From positions 5,394,001-5,458,000 of the forward strand of contig NZ_CP010523.2 in the NCBI RefSeq assembly GCF_000828055.2: a stretch of DNA of 64,000 nt. Reading direction: 5' to 3'. The notes under the pieces were generated by a model. That model saw nothing but the letters and a program-made list of their open reading frames with translations, did not search any database and had not been told where the DNA came from. Positions 38,025 to 47,540 of the stretch are shown here, piece by piece. Numbering within the stretch: position 1 is the stretch's first letter; the number at the start of each line of letters is the position of its first letter. The position numbers and the translations under genes were made by a program. This DNA is from Klebsiella variicola. GTDB taxonomy: Bacteria > Pseudomonadota > Gammaproteobacteria > Enterobacterales > Enterobacteriaceae.

Positions 38025-38294
38025 CTAGATATTGCGACGAATAATATTGCGTAAATTATCAATCTGCAGAAACAGCGCATCGATATCCTGCCGGTGGCTC
38101 TTACTCTTGGCATATACCGATAATGCCCGGTTGTAAGTCAACATCAATGTTTTTTGCGCGTCGCTATTATCGGGCTGGCGCTGTAATTCGCCTTCCAGTC
38201 TGGCGATCTCTTCCGCCAGCTGACGGGACTGTTGATCATAATCCTGCAGCGGGTTTTGCTCTTTTTTCCACAGCGTTTTCAATGATTCAAACAT
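38025..38294 (-). CDS. Small coiled-coil protein of the PTS operon
   Basis: 89 aa from ATG at 38294 (MFESLKTLWKKEQNPLQDYD), with GGGAGG upstream. Predicted all-helical, with heptad-like spacing of L, I and A in QSRQLAEEIARLEGELQRQ and DIDALFLQIDNLRNIIRR; no cysteine, no signal peptide. I do not recognise the family. Its place between aldolase and IIA genes in one transcript suggests a structural or regulatory partner of one of these proteins. The frame continues upstream for 12 codons without a good start. Confidence 0.7.
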   Translation of the reverse strand: MFESLKTLWKKEQNPLQDYDQQSRQLAEEIARLEGELQRQPDNSDAQKTLMLTYNRALSVYAKSKSHRQDIDALFLQIDNLRNIIRRNI

Positions 38295-38351
38295 AGCAAG
38301 CTCCCTCCCTGGCGGAAGACAGGGCAACAAAAGATATGTGTCGGTAAAACG

Positions 38352-39194
38352 CTATTTAAATAGCGCCATTTTTTCCATTAATACGGCAGTCACTGCCTGG
38401 TTGGCGGGAATTAAAAATTTCCGTACGCTGTCATTTACTTTTCCTTTCTCGAACGTTGATTTACAGCGGTCGACCCACTGCACGTTCATTTCCGTTCCGA
38501 CGTTCACTTTATTAATCCCTTCAGTGACGGCCAGCCGCATATCGTCGTCACTAACGCCTGTGCCGCCATGCAGCACCAGCGGCACGCCAGTCGCTTCGCT
38601 TATCGCCTTCAGCCGCGCATGCTGTATCTGCGCTTTACCGGTGTACAGGCCATGCACAGTGCCCACCGAGACGGCCAGCATATCGACCTGCGTCTCCTCC
38701 ACAAAACGTTTCGCGTCGTCGACGGTAGTAAAACAGATATCTTCGGCAGCCACCGCTTTTCCATCCTCTGACCCGCCGATCGCCCCCAGCTCACCTTCTA
38801 CCGTAATATTCCGCGGCCGGGCCATTTCCACCACAATCCGCGTGTTACCGATATTTTCCTCGAGGCTTAAGTGAGACCCGTCGTACATCACCGAAGAAAA
38901 GCCCGCATTCATTGCCGTCTCGATGGCTTTAATATCGGAGCAGTGATCGAGGTGCAGGCAGGTCGGGATATTTTCACTGTCTGCTAATGAACGCACGGCA
39001 TCGACCAGTAACCGATACCCCAGATACTCTGCGGTACCGGTTGATATTTGGATCATTAATGGGCTGTGGCTGTTTTGCGCGGCTTTGAAAAAAGCCGGTA
39101 ACATCTCAATACAGTGCAAGTTAAACGAGCCAATCGCTTTAAAATTTCTTTCCTGAGCGATGTTTAAAATCTCATTAAAATTATACAGACTCAT
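38352..39194 (-). CDS. Class II fructose/tagatose-bisphosphate aldolase family
   Basis: 280 aa zinc aldolase of the FbaA/KbaY/GatY type from ATG at 39194 (MSLYNFNEILNIAQERNFKA); an ATG two codons upstream at 39200 is equally possible. Zinc and catalytic motifs: HLDHCSD (about 79-85), YDGSHLSLEENI, VEGELGAIGG, VSVGTVHGLY (zinc histidine about 176) and LVLHGGTGVSDDD (about 204-216). Starts inside the IIC gene end. It should split a ketose bisphosphate made by the PTS and the phosphofructokinase-like protein into DHAP and an aldehyde phosphate. Confidence 0.86.
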   Translation of the reverse strand: MSLYNFNEILNIAQERNFKAIGSFNLHCIEMLPAFFKAAQNSHSPLMIQISTGTAEYLGYRLLVDAVRSLADSENIPTCLHLDHCSDIKAIETAMNAGFSSVMYDGSHLSLEENIGNTRIVVEMARPRNITVEGELGAIGGSEDGKAVAAEDICFTTVDDAKRFVEETQVDMLAVSVGTVHGLYTGKAQIQHARLKAISEATGVPLVLHGGTGVSDDDMRLAVTEGINKVNVGTEMNVQWVDRCKSTFEKGKVNDSVRKFLIPANQAVTAVLMEKMALFK

Positions 39195-40548
39195 GAACAT
39201 TTTCCCCTTTCGGCTTAGCGGATTTACCGTTTACAAACCATGCCAGTGCGGCGACAAACACAATAAACAAGGCGACAAAGAGCCAGTTATTCTGGAAGGC
39301 GTGGCCTAATACCAGACCGGAGCTGATGACGTCAGAATCGCTGAAGGTGACGCCCGTAAAGCCGTAGCTCTCCAGCATGGGCACCAGAATAGCCGGCAGA
39401 AAAGTGATAAACAGACCGTGGATAACCCCGCCGATCATCGCCCCGCGACGTCCGCCCAGCGCATTACCAAATACCCCTGCCGTACCGCCGGCGAAAAAGT
39501 TGGTTAACAGCCCGGGGAGGATCATCGCCAGACCGAACATCGGGAAAACCAGCATGCCGATAATCGAGCCGACAGTCGTCGCCAGAAATCCGACAATCAC
39601 CGCATTTGGCGCATAGGGAAACAGCACCGGGCAATCGAGAGCAGGCTTTGCATCCGGGACAATACGCATCGCGATACCGCGAAAAGCCGGCACCAGCTCA
39701 TTGAGTAATAAACGCACACCGCTATAGAGGACAAAGACCCCGGCGACAAACTGAATGGACTGCATGAAGGCATACATCAGGTAATTAATGCCGCCGGAGA
39801 ATTGCGCGATGTACTGCGGCCCCGCCGCAATAGCCGGGATGAGATACATCGGCACCATCACCACCGCCATGGCCAGATAGGTATCCTGCAGAAACTTAAA
39901 GTTATCAGGCAGTTCGAGATCTTCCGTGGAGCGAGAGCCTTTTCCGACAACTTTAGCGACCGCAGCCTGCACCAGATAGCCGATGGTACAGAAGTGCCCC
40001 AGGGCCACATCGTCAGACCCGGTAATGCGCCTGACCACCGGCTGCGCCAGGGCAGGCATTAAGACCGCCATCACACCGCCGAAGATACCCCCGGTTAAAA
40101 TCAGCGGTACGCCAGTGAGCCCGGACTTATAGCCAATCACAGCCCCAATTGTCGCCATCCACAGTAGCGCCTGGCCGGTCAGGAAAATATATTTCAGCGG
40201 CGTCAGACGGGCGATAATAATATTGACGGCAAAGATCACCAGCAGCGTCAGCGCCACTTCCGAACCTAATTCCCGATTCGCTAACCCGGCGATGGCGGCC
40301 ACATCGGTAATGTAGCCTTTCATGCCAAACCCCTGGGTGAAGATATCATTCAGGAAGGTCAGGGTGGCGACAATGATGTTTATCCCGGCCATCATAATTA
40401 AGAAACCGAGCAGCGTTTTAAATGTCCCTTCCGCGGTTTTGCCTGGCGATTTCTTTTGCAGGATCAGGCCAAGCATGGCAATAAAAGCAATAAGGATGGA
40501 TGCCTGGCCGAGTAAATCCTTAACGATAAACGCAACGAAGCTATTCAT
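39181..40548 (-). CDS. PTS IIC component (UlaA/SgaT ascorbate-type)
   Basis: 455-aa membrane translocator with ten or more hydrophobic helices. Family motifs of the ascorbate-type IIC: GFLIMMAGINIIVATLTFLN, LANRELGSEVALTLL, ALGHFCTIGYLVQAAVAKVVG, and FFAGGTAGVFGNALGGRRGAM. The family transports L-ascorbate but many relatives take other substrates. The aldolase and phosphofructokinase-like neighbours point to a ketose or polyol rather than ascorbate (no UlaD/E/F genes here). Confidence 0.87.
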   Translation of the reverse strand: MNSFVAFIVKDLLGQASILIAFIAMLGLILQKKSPGKTAEGTFKTLLGFLIMMAGINIIVATLTFLNDIFTQGFGMKGYITDVAAIAGLANRELGSEVALTLLVIFAVNIIIARLTPLKYIFLTGQALLWMATIGAVIGYKSGLTGVPLILTGGIFGGVMAVLMPALAQPVVRRITGSDDVALGHFCTIGYLVQAAVAKVVGKGSRSTEDLELPDNFKFLQDTYLAMAVVMVPMYLIPAIAAGPQYIAQFSGGINYLMYAFMQSIQFVAGVFVLYSGVRLLLNELVPAFRGIAMRIVPDAKPALDCPVLFPYAPNAVIVGFLATTVGSIIGMLVFPMFGLAMILPGLLTNFFAGGTAGVFGNALGGRRGAMIGGVIHGLFITFLPAILVPMLESYGFTGVTFSDSDVISSGLVLGHAFQNNWLFVALFIVFVAALAWFVNGKSAKPKGENVHESV

Positions 40549-40855
40549 AATCAGCCACCTTCAGATGACGTTCTTTTAAGAATGCGACGATCTTGGTTTC
40601 AATCTCCTCTTTATCAGTAAGTTTATTCAATACCACGACACGTTTAATTTCTTCTTCACTGGCATCGGCGGTTAAGATGTCGGCAAAGGTTTTTTGTGTC
40701 AGAATCATATCCGATTTAAAGGCCCCAGCTTCGGAAACGGTGGTGTGTTCAATATGAGCGGGAATTTCCAGCTTCTTTAAAACTGCCTTCGCCGTCATTT
40801 CAATGGCAAAGCTTGAACCGAGGCCGCAGCCACATACGCATAAAATTTTCAGCAT
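40541..40855 (-). CDS. PTS IIB component (ascorbate-type)
   Basis: 104 aa from ATG at 40855 (MLKILCVCGCGLGSSFAIEM) with the phosphorylated cysteine in the P-loop CGCGLGSS (about residues 8-15), a variant of CGNGQGSS in UlaB. Overlaps the IIC start by eight bases and the preceding phosphofructokinase-like gene ends 12 bases inside the upstream frame, so all are one transcript. An in-frame ATG five codons upstream (40870) is less likely. Confidence 0.87.
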   Translation of the reverse strand: MLKILCVCGCGLGSSFAIEMTAKAVLKKLEIPAHIEHTTVSEAGAFKSDMILTQKTFADILTADASEEEIKRVVVLNKLTDKEEIETKIVAFLKERHLKVADYE

Positions 40856-40866
40856 GGAGGGTTTCC

Positions 40867-41847
40867 TCAAATAATATTGAGTTGCTTGGCAAGTTTATAA
40901 TGATGTCCTTCAGTATCGACCAGACGTTTTTTCATACTGACTAGATCAATCGGAATAGGTTTGTTACTGGAATTAATTATTATGGCTTTATTTTTCATAC
41001 CTGACTGAATACAGCGAACCACTTCACTGGCCATAATGGTACCCTGATAAATCTCTTCACAGGTTGGATCACCGCTGCGTAAACCATAGCCGACGATCGT
41101 TTTACGGATACGGACACCTATTTGTGGTTCCAGCTGTTTAATCATGGTATCAATCGCCCCCTGAAAGCCGGGAGAGTACTCTTTGGTATAGCCTTCTGAG
41201 CAGAGGATCACGACGCTATTTTGCATGCTCAGCTTCCGGGTAATCCGTTCCGCAAGCATGGTCAGCGGCATCTGTGCCTCCGGGATCAGGGCAATATCAG
41301 CATTACATTTAATGGCGGACTGTAACGTTAGTTCTCCACAATAGCCTCCTAATATCTCAACCATAAAAACCCGACCCGGCAGCGCTCTTCCGGTATTTCT
41401 TAAACGGGAGACTTCTTTAATAATTTGCTCACAGGCCGTGGAAAAACCAATCGTATAATCACTGCCATACACATCATTATCGATAGTCATCCCGACACCA
41501 AAGCAATTAATCTCAAATTCACTAAGGGTATTCAGAAACTGCAGGCTGCCATCCCCCCCGGCCATAATGAGCACATCAATACGCAGAGATTTAAGTTTTT
41601 TAGCAATGCTTTCATATTCACTGCGCTGCAGTTTGCGACTGGTTCGCCCCGAGGTAATGATCGGCACCGCGGTAATGGAGAAATCAACCAGATCGCGCCA
41701 CGCCATATCCTGATGACTTTTCTCCAGTAGCCCTGGAATACCGCCATTAAACAGCGTGATCTCGGCATTAGCCTGCCTGGCTATCTGGAATATAAAATTA
41801 TTCATTCCCGAAACATCCCCGCCGCTAATAACGATGCCAATTTTCAT
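40867..41847 (-). CDS. Divergent phosphofructokinase-family kinase
   Basis: 326 aa from ATG at 41847 (MKIGIVISGGDVSGMNNFIF), with GAGGAAGCGTC upstream. Clearly PfkA family: ISGGDVSGMN, MAGGDGSLQF (about 95-104), TIDNDVYGSDYTIGFSTA with the catalytic aspartate, and MVEILGGYCGELTL. Differences from PfkA: the residue before TIDND is Met (GVGMTIDND) where ATP-PFKs have Gly and PPi-PFKs have Lys, and the MGRYCG motif reads LGGYCG. AT-rich (23 of 60 G+C at 41461-41520). As first gene of a PTS operon with an aldolase it probably phosphorylates an imported ketose phosphate other than fructose 6-phosphate. Confidence 0.83.
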   Translation of the reverse strand: MKIGIVISGGDVSGMNNFIFQIARQANAEITLFNGGIPGLLEKSHQDMAWRDLVDFSITAVPIITSGRTSRKLQRSEYESIAKKLKSLRIDVLIMAGGDGSLQFLNTLSEFEINCFGVGMTIDNDVYGSDYTIGFSTACEQIIKEVSRLRNTGRALPGRVFMVEILGGYCGELTLQSAIKCNADIALIPEAQMPLTMLAERITRKLSMQNSVVILCSEGYTKEYSPGFQGAIDTMIKQLEPQIGVRIRKTIVGYGLRSGDPTCEEIYQGTIMASEVVRCIQSGMKNKAIIINSSNKPIPIDLVSMKKRLVDTEGHHYKLAKQLNII

Positions 41848-42204
41848 GACGCTTCCTCGCTCATTTGCCTGACAACATTTTTCCCTGAGTACAAGCCTTC
41901 TATTTGCAATAAAGATCACATAATGCGTATTAAATTACGTCAGTGAATGGTTGACAGTAGCAGTGACATGCTTATTTATGTGATAAACATCTCATTTAAA
42001 GAGGGTGATCGCCATCGCTTTCTGTTTTTAATATCTTTATATTTCATAGCGTTAAAATATCGAGATATTCAGGCGTGCAGACCTTTCCTTTGCCGTTAAT
42101 ATAGGGATTTAAGAAAAGAACGGAAACGTGATTACTGCCACATTTTTTTCGTAGCAGAGGGGAATATCGGGTAATTTCGCCGATGCGGGAAGCGAAACAA
42201 AAAA
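41848..42204. promoter_or_regulatory. Control region of the PTS operon, candidate CRP sites
   Basis: About 360 gene-free AT-rich bases. TGTGATCTTTATTGCA on the minus strand (41930-41915) carries a perfect left CRP half-site, and TGTGATAAACATCTCA (41979-41994) a second with one mismatch in the right half. Both sit 70-150 bases upstream of the first gene, suitable for catabolite activation. No dedicated regulator gene adjoins the operon. Confidence 0.5.
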
Positions 42205-42220
42205 AGCGCCCTAAGGCGCT
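42205..42220 (-). terminator. Terminator of the DUF1471 gene
   Basis: AGCGCC (42205-42210), loop CTAA, GGCGCT (42215-42220), followed on the minus strand by TTTTTGTTTC; 21 bases after the stop at 42242. Confidence 0.75.
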
Positions 42221-42241
42221 CTTTCGACAGTAACTTTATGC

Positions 42242-42454
42242 TTATTTGTTCAGTTCCGCAGTCATATGCACGCGGTTGCCGGTAAAGGCTTCGGTAATTT
42301 TGTAAGACGAAGCGCCAGCAGCCTGCGCCTGAGCAGCGATTTTCGCTTCCGCACCATCCATCGTGGCAGCGGTGGCGGTCACGGTTTCAGCAGCGAATGA
42401 ACCAAAAGAAGCGGCCAGTGCGATTACTGCGACAAAAGTTTTGATGCTTTTCAT
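42242..42454 (-). CDS. YdgH/BhsA/McbA-like (DUF1471) small periplasmic protein
   Basis: 70 aa from ATG at 42454 (MKSIKTFVAVIALAASFGSF), with GAAAGGG upstream. Signal peptide about residues 1-21 with cleavage after SFAA; the mature part has the family pattern ETVTATAATMDGAEAKIAAQAQAAGASSYKI. Members (BhsA, McbA, YhcN) are induced by stress and affect biofilm or envelope stress; the specific role of this one is not known. Stands alone with its own terminator. Confidence 0.82.
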   Translation of the reverse strand: MKSIKTFVAVIALAASFGSFAAETVTATAATMDGAEAKIAAQAQAAGASSYKITEAFTGNRVHMTAELNK

Positions 42455-42582
42455 GATATAAACCCTTTCATTTAGTTGTTTAGATAAGGCGCCGTGCCTT
42501 GATGTGTTAAATAGTAGCCCGCACATCGCTAAACAAAAAGCGGAAGGATTTGCTGTTATTGTTCAAATTTATTGATCGATAT

Positions 42583-43418
42583 TTAACCCGCAATTAAACG
42601 CTGCGGATGGGTGTAAACTGTCGCCCTGCCCGGCTTGCAAAAGCCCACCAGCGTCAGATTGCAGCGCTCGGCCACTTCCACCGCTAAGGTGGTGGCCGCC
42701 GAGACCGCGAACAGGATCTCGACGCCCACATCGCGGCCTTCTGCACCATTTCATAGCTGGCGCGGCTGGAGACCAGCGCGGCGCCATGCTGCCAGTCCTC
42801 GCCAATTTCCGCGCGCTGGCCCAGCAGTTTATCCAGGGCGACATGCCGGCCAACGTCTTCAAAACCGCCCGCCAGCTCGCCAGTCGTCCTGACCCAGGCA
42901 GCCGCATGGGTACAGCCGGTGAGCCGGCCGACCGGTTGAAAGTCGTTAAGATGCGCCAGGGCGTGGTCGAGGTTGGCTAGATCGAACGTCTGAGTGAACG
43001 GTAGCGGCTGAACTGGCTTACCAATATCATTGAGCTGCTCGACGCCGCATACCCCGCAGCCGGTGCGCCCGGCCAGCGCGCGACGCCGGGCTTTGAGCCC
43101 CATAAAACGTCGGCTGGAGAGCTCAATCTGTACCTCAAGGCCATTGCACACCGATACCACGTCCATGCCGAAAATCTCCCGCCGATGCTCGATAATCCCT
43201 TCGGATAAGGAAAAGCCGACGGCGAATTGTTCCAGGTCTTTCGGCGTGGCCATCATCACCACATGGGAGATACCGTTGTAGACCAGCGCGACGGGAATTT
43301 CTTCGGCTAACTCGTCTGGCTGAGGGTGTTGCAGATCCTCGCGTTTCCAGAGGGAGACCTGGCGATATCCTGTGACATTCGTCACATTTTTGATTTGTTC
43401 GAGAGGCTTCTTGTTCAC
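42583..43418 (-). pseudogene. fdhD: fdhD, formate dehydrogenase sulfurtransferase, frameshifted
   Basis: FdhD passes sulfur from IscS to the molybdenum cofactor of formate dehydrogenases. The first about 230 residues are intact (from [20 protein letters not shown] to [10 protein letters not shown], including the TGCGVCG motif with the two catalytic cysteines). At 42726/42727 one base is missing: the minus strand reads ATGTGGGCGTC where the family needs ATGTGCGGCGTC. Translation then runs to a stop at 42684 (tail [14 protein letters not shown]). Continuing in the next frame recovers the whole normal C-terminus ([20 protein letters not shown] ... [10 protein letters not shown]) to a stop at 42583. 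Either a recent mutation or a sequencing error. Divergent from fdoG. Confidence 0.88.
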
Positions 43419-43574
43419 TTTGCTTTAACCGTATTGGAACAGGCATACACACAATGTGGTATTCTGTTTTTATCCCTTCAGGAATGAGGGAAATTAGCCC
43501 TAATTCTGAACCTTTGCGGCCTTCACCGCAAAGCAAATAACTACATGTGACAATGTCGAAACAAGGAGCGAACC

Positions 43575-46500
43575 ATGCAGGTCAGCAGAAGGCAGTTCTT
43601 TAAGATCTGCGCTGGCGGTATGGCGGGAACCACGGCAGCAGCGCTGGGCTTTGCCCCGGCAACTGCGCTCGCGGAGACACGGCAGTACAAATTGCTGCGC
43701 ACGCGAGAAACCCGTAACACCTGTACATACTGTTCTGTCGGCTGTGGGCTGTTGATGTATAGCCTCGGCGACGGCGCAAAAAACGCCAAAGCATCCATTT
43801 TCCATATCGAAGGCGATCCGGATCATCCGGTTAACCGTGGTGCGCTCTGCCCGAAAGGGGCCGGTCTGGTGGACTTTATCCATTCTGAAAGCCGCCTGAA
43901 ATTCCCGGAATATCGCGCGCCAGGTTCCGATAAATGGCAGCAAATCAGCTGGGACGAAGCGTTTGATCGCATCGCCAAGCTGATGAAAGAGGACCGCGAC
44001 GCCAACTTTATCGCGCAAAACGACGCCGGCACCACCGTCAACCGCTGGTTGACCACCGGGATGCTGTGCGCCTCCGCCTCCAGTAACGAAACCGGTTATT
44101 TAACGCAAAAATTCACCCGCGCCCTCGGGATGCTGGCGGTGGATAACCAGGCGCGTGTCTGACACGGACCAACGGTAGCAAGTCTTGCTCCAACATTTGG
44201 TCGCGGTGCGATGACCAACCACTGGGTGGATATTAAGAACGCCAACCTGATCGTGGTGATGGGCGGTAACGCCGCAGAAGCGCATCCGGTGGGGTTCCGC
44301 TGGGCGATGGAAGCCAAAATTCATAATGGCGCCAAGCTCATCGTTATCGATCCGCGCTTTACGCGTACGGCATCGGTGGCAGATTTCTATACCCCGATTC
44401 GTTCCGGTACCGACATTACCTTCCTGTCGGGTGTGATCCTGTACCTGCTGAATAACGAAAAATTCAACCGCGAATACACCGAAGCCTACACCAACGCCAG
44501 CCTGATCGTGCGTGAGGACTACAGCTTCGACGACGGGCTGTTCAGCGGCTATAACGCAGAAAAACGCCAGTACGACAAAACCAGCTGGAACTATGAGCTG
44601 GATGAGAACGGCTTCGCCAAACGCGATACCACGCTGCAACATCCGCGCTGCGTCTGGAACCTGCTGAAGCAGCACGTTTCTCGTTATACCCCGGATGTAG
44701 TCGAAAACATCTGCGGTACGCCGAAGGCCGACTTCCTTAAAGTTTGCGAATACATTGCCGAAACCAGCGCGCCGGATAAGACCGCGTCGTTCCTGTATGC
44801 TCTCGGCTGGACCCAGCACTCCATCGGCGCACAGAACATCCGCACCATGGCGATGATCCAGCTGCTGCTCGGCAACATGGGGATGGCCGGCGGCGGTGTC
44901 AACGCCCTGCGCGGTCACTCCAATATCCAGGGTCTGACCGACCTCGGCCTGCTCTCCACCAGCCTGCCGGGCTACATGTCGCTGCCGAATGAAAAACAGG
45001 CCGACCTGCAGACCTACCTGACGGCTAACACGCCGAAGCCGCTGCTGAAAGACCAGGTCAACTACTGGGGCAACTATCCGAAGTTCTTCGTCTCCATGAT
45101 GAAAGCCTTCTTCGGCGACAAAGCTACGGCAGAAAACAGCTGGGGCTTTGACTGGCTGCCGAAGTGGGATAAGAGCTACGACGTTCTGCAGTATTTCGAG
45201 ATGATGAATCAGGGCAAAGTGAATGGCTATATTTGCCAGGGCTTTAACCCGGTCGCCTCGTTCCCGAACAAAAACAAGGTGGTGGCTTCTCTGTCGAAGC
45301 TGAAGTTCCTTGTGACCATCGACCCGTTGAACACCGAAACGTCCACCTTCTGGCAAAACCACGGTGAGTCGAACGATGTTGACCCGTCGAAAATCCAGAC
45401 CGAAGTATTCCGTCTGCCGTCCACCTGCTTCGCCGAAGAAAACGGTTCTATCGTCAACTCCGGCCGCTGGTTGCAGTGGCACTGGAAAGGCGCGGACGCC
45501 CCGGGGATCGCCGTGACCGATGGCGAAATCCTCGCCGGTATCTTCACTCGCCTGCGTAAGATGTATGCCGAAGAGGGCGGACCAGCTCCGGAGCCGGTGC
45601 TCAACATGACGTGGAACTACTCCACTCCGCACGAGCCGGCATCTGAAGAAGTGGCGATGGAAAGCAACGGTAAAGCGCTGGCGGATATCACCGACCCGGC
45701 GACCGGCGCGGTGATCGTTAAGAAAGGGCAGCAGTTGAGCTCCTTTGCCCAGCTGCGCGATGATGGCACCACCTCCAGCGGCTGCTGGATCTTCGCCGGT
45801 AGCTGGACGCCGGACGGCAACCAGATGGCGCGCCGCGATAACGCCGACCCGTCAGGCCTCGGCAACACGCTGGGCTGGGCCTGGGCCTGGCCGCTCAACC
45901 GCCGCATCCTGTATAACCGCGCCTCCGCGGACCCGCAGGGTAAACCGTGGGATGCGAAGCGTCAGTTGCTGAAATGGGATGGCGCGAAATGGGGCGGCGT
46001 GGATATTCCGGACTACAGCGCCGCCGCGCCTGGCAGCGACGTCGGTCCGTTTATCATGCAGCCGGAAGGGATGGGCCGTCTGTTCGCTATCGATAAGATG
46101 GCGGAAGGACCGTTCCCGGAACACTACGAGCCGTTTGAAACGCCGCTGGGGACTAACCCGCTGCATCCGAACGTGGTCTCTAACCCGGCCGCTCGCGTCT
46201 TCAAAGGCGATCTCGAGCAGATGGGCAAAGCGGACAAATTCCCGTACGTCGGCACCACTTACCGCCTGACCGAACACTTCCACTACTGGACCAAGCACGC
46301 GTTGCTTAACGCCATCGCGCAGCCGGAGCAGTTTGTGGAGATCGGTGAAAAACTGGCGAATAAGCTCGGCATCGGCCACGGCGATACCGTGAAAGTTTCC
46401 TCTAACCGCGGCTATATCAAAGCCAAGGCAGTGGTGACCAAGCGTATTCGCACGCTGAAAGTTGACGGTAAGGATATCGATACCATCGGCATTCCTATTC

Positions 46501-46625
46501 ACTGGGGCTATGAGGGCGTAGCGAAAAAAGGCTTTATTGCTAATACCCTGACGCCGTTCGTCGGTGATGCAAATACGCAGACACCGGAGTTCAAAGCTTT
46601 CCTCGTGAACGTGGAAAAGGTGTAA
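43575..46625 (+). CDS. fdoG: Formate dehydrogenase O, selenocysteine-containing alpha subunit
   Basis: Catalytic molybdopterin/selenocysteine subunit of the membrane formate dehydrogenase FDH-O; faces the periplasm and oxidises formate to CO2. 1016 codons, the E. coli length. Twin-arginine signal MQVSRRQFFKICAGGMAGTT; [4Fe-4S] cysteines in RNTCTYCSVGCGLLMYSL. The in-frame TGA at 44160-44162 (codon 196, context VDNQARV-U-HGPTVASLAPTFG) is selenocysteine, not a stop. The frame continues unbroken to TAA at 46625. First gene of fdoGHI-fdhE, divergent from the damaged fdhD whose product it needs. Confidence 0.96.
44160..44200 (+). promoter_or_regulatory. SECIS element for Sec-196 of FdoG
   Basis: The TGA is followed by CACGGACCAACGGTAGCAAG and TCTTGCTCC, able to fold as the bacterial SECIS hairpin (GGTAGCAAG/CTTGCTCC arms) that binds SelB. 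Position directly after the UGA is required in bacteria; the sequence resembles that in E. coli fdoG/fdnG. Confidence 0.85.
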
Positions 46626-46637
46626 CGGAGACGACTT

Positions 46638-47540
46638 ATGGCTTATCAATCGCAAGATATTATTCGTCGTTCCGCGACTAACGGTTTCACCCCCGCGCCT
46701 CAGGCGCGGGACCACCAGCAGGAGGTGGCGAAGCTTATCGACGTCACCACCTGTATCGGCTGCAAAGCCTGTCAGGTGGCCTGCTCCGAATGGAACGATA
46801 TTCGTGATGAAGTCGGTCACAACGTCGGGGTGTATGACAACCCGGCGGACCTGACCGCCAAGTCATGGACGGTCATGCGCTTCTCGGAAGTGGAACAAAA
46901 CGACAAGCTGGAATGGCTCATTCGCAAGGATGGCTGCATGCATTGCGCGGACCCGGGCTGCCTGAAGGCCTGCCCGTCAGAAGGCGCGATCATTCAGTAC
47001 GCCAACGGTATCGTCGACTTCCAGTCCGAGCAGTGCATCGGCTGCGGCTACTGTATCGCCGGCTGTCCGTTCGATGTACCGCGTCTGAACCCGGAAGACA
47101 ACCGCGTCTACAAATGTACCCTGTGCGTAGACCGCGTGACCGTCGGCCAGGAGCCTGCCTGCGTGAAAACCTGTCCGACCGGCGCAATCCACTTTGGCTC
47201 CAAAGAGGATATGAAAACGCTGGCCGGTGAACGCGTGGCTGAGCTGAAAACCCGCGGTTATGACAATGCGGGCCTGTACGATCCGGCCGGCGTCGGCGGC
47301 ACCCACGTCATGTACGTGCTGCACCATGCCGACAAGCCGAATCTGTACCATGGCCTGCCGGAAAACCCGGAGATCAGCCAGACCGTGAAGTTCTGGAAAG
47401 GCATCTGGAAACCGCTGGCGGCCGTCGGCTTCGCCGCGACCTTCGCAGCCAGTATCTTCCACTACGTCGGCGTCGGTCCGAACCGCGCGGAAGAGGAAGA
47501 GGACAACCTGCATGAAGAGAAAGACGAGGTGCGCAAATGA
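46638..47540 (+). CDS. fdoH: Formate dehydrogenase O, iron-sulfur beta subunit
   Basis: 300 aa, carries four [4Fe-4S] clusters that pass electrons from FdoG to FdoI. Cysteine clusters: [14 protein letters not shown] (about 35-48), [17 protein letters not shown] (about 97-113), [14 protein letters not shown] (about 130-143) and [21 protein letters not shown] (about 156-176). A C-terminal membrane anchor (about 252-274) precedes an acidic tail ([13 protein letters not shown]). Overlaps fdoI by four bases. Confidence 0.97.
   Translation: MAYQSQDIIRRSATNGFTPAPQARDHQQEVAKLIDVTTCIGCKACQVACSEWNDIRDEVGHNVGVYDNPADLTAKSWTVMRFSEVEQNDKLEWLIRKDGCMHCADPGCLKACPSEGAIIQYANGIVDFQSEQCIGCGYCIAGCPFDVPRLNPEDNRVYKCTLCVDRVTVGQEPACVKTCPTGAIHFGSKEDMKTLAGERVAELKTRGYDNAGLYDPAGVGGTHVMYVLHHADKPNLYHGLPENPEISQTVKFWKGIWKPLAAVGFAATFAASIFHYVGVGPNRAEEEEDNLHEEKDEVRK

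Noticed and set aside
26585..42454. Accessory sugar region considered as a prophage or integrative element.
   Set aside because: No integrase, transposase, att-like direct repeats or tRNA gene at either edge; all genes are metabolic or regulatory.
43575..44162. fdoG could be read as a truncated gene because of an in-frame TGA at 44160-44162.
   Set aside because: The context is the known selenocysteine site of FdoG, the frame continues for 820 further codons with full family similarity, and a SECIS-like hairpin follows.
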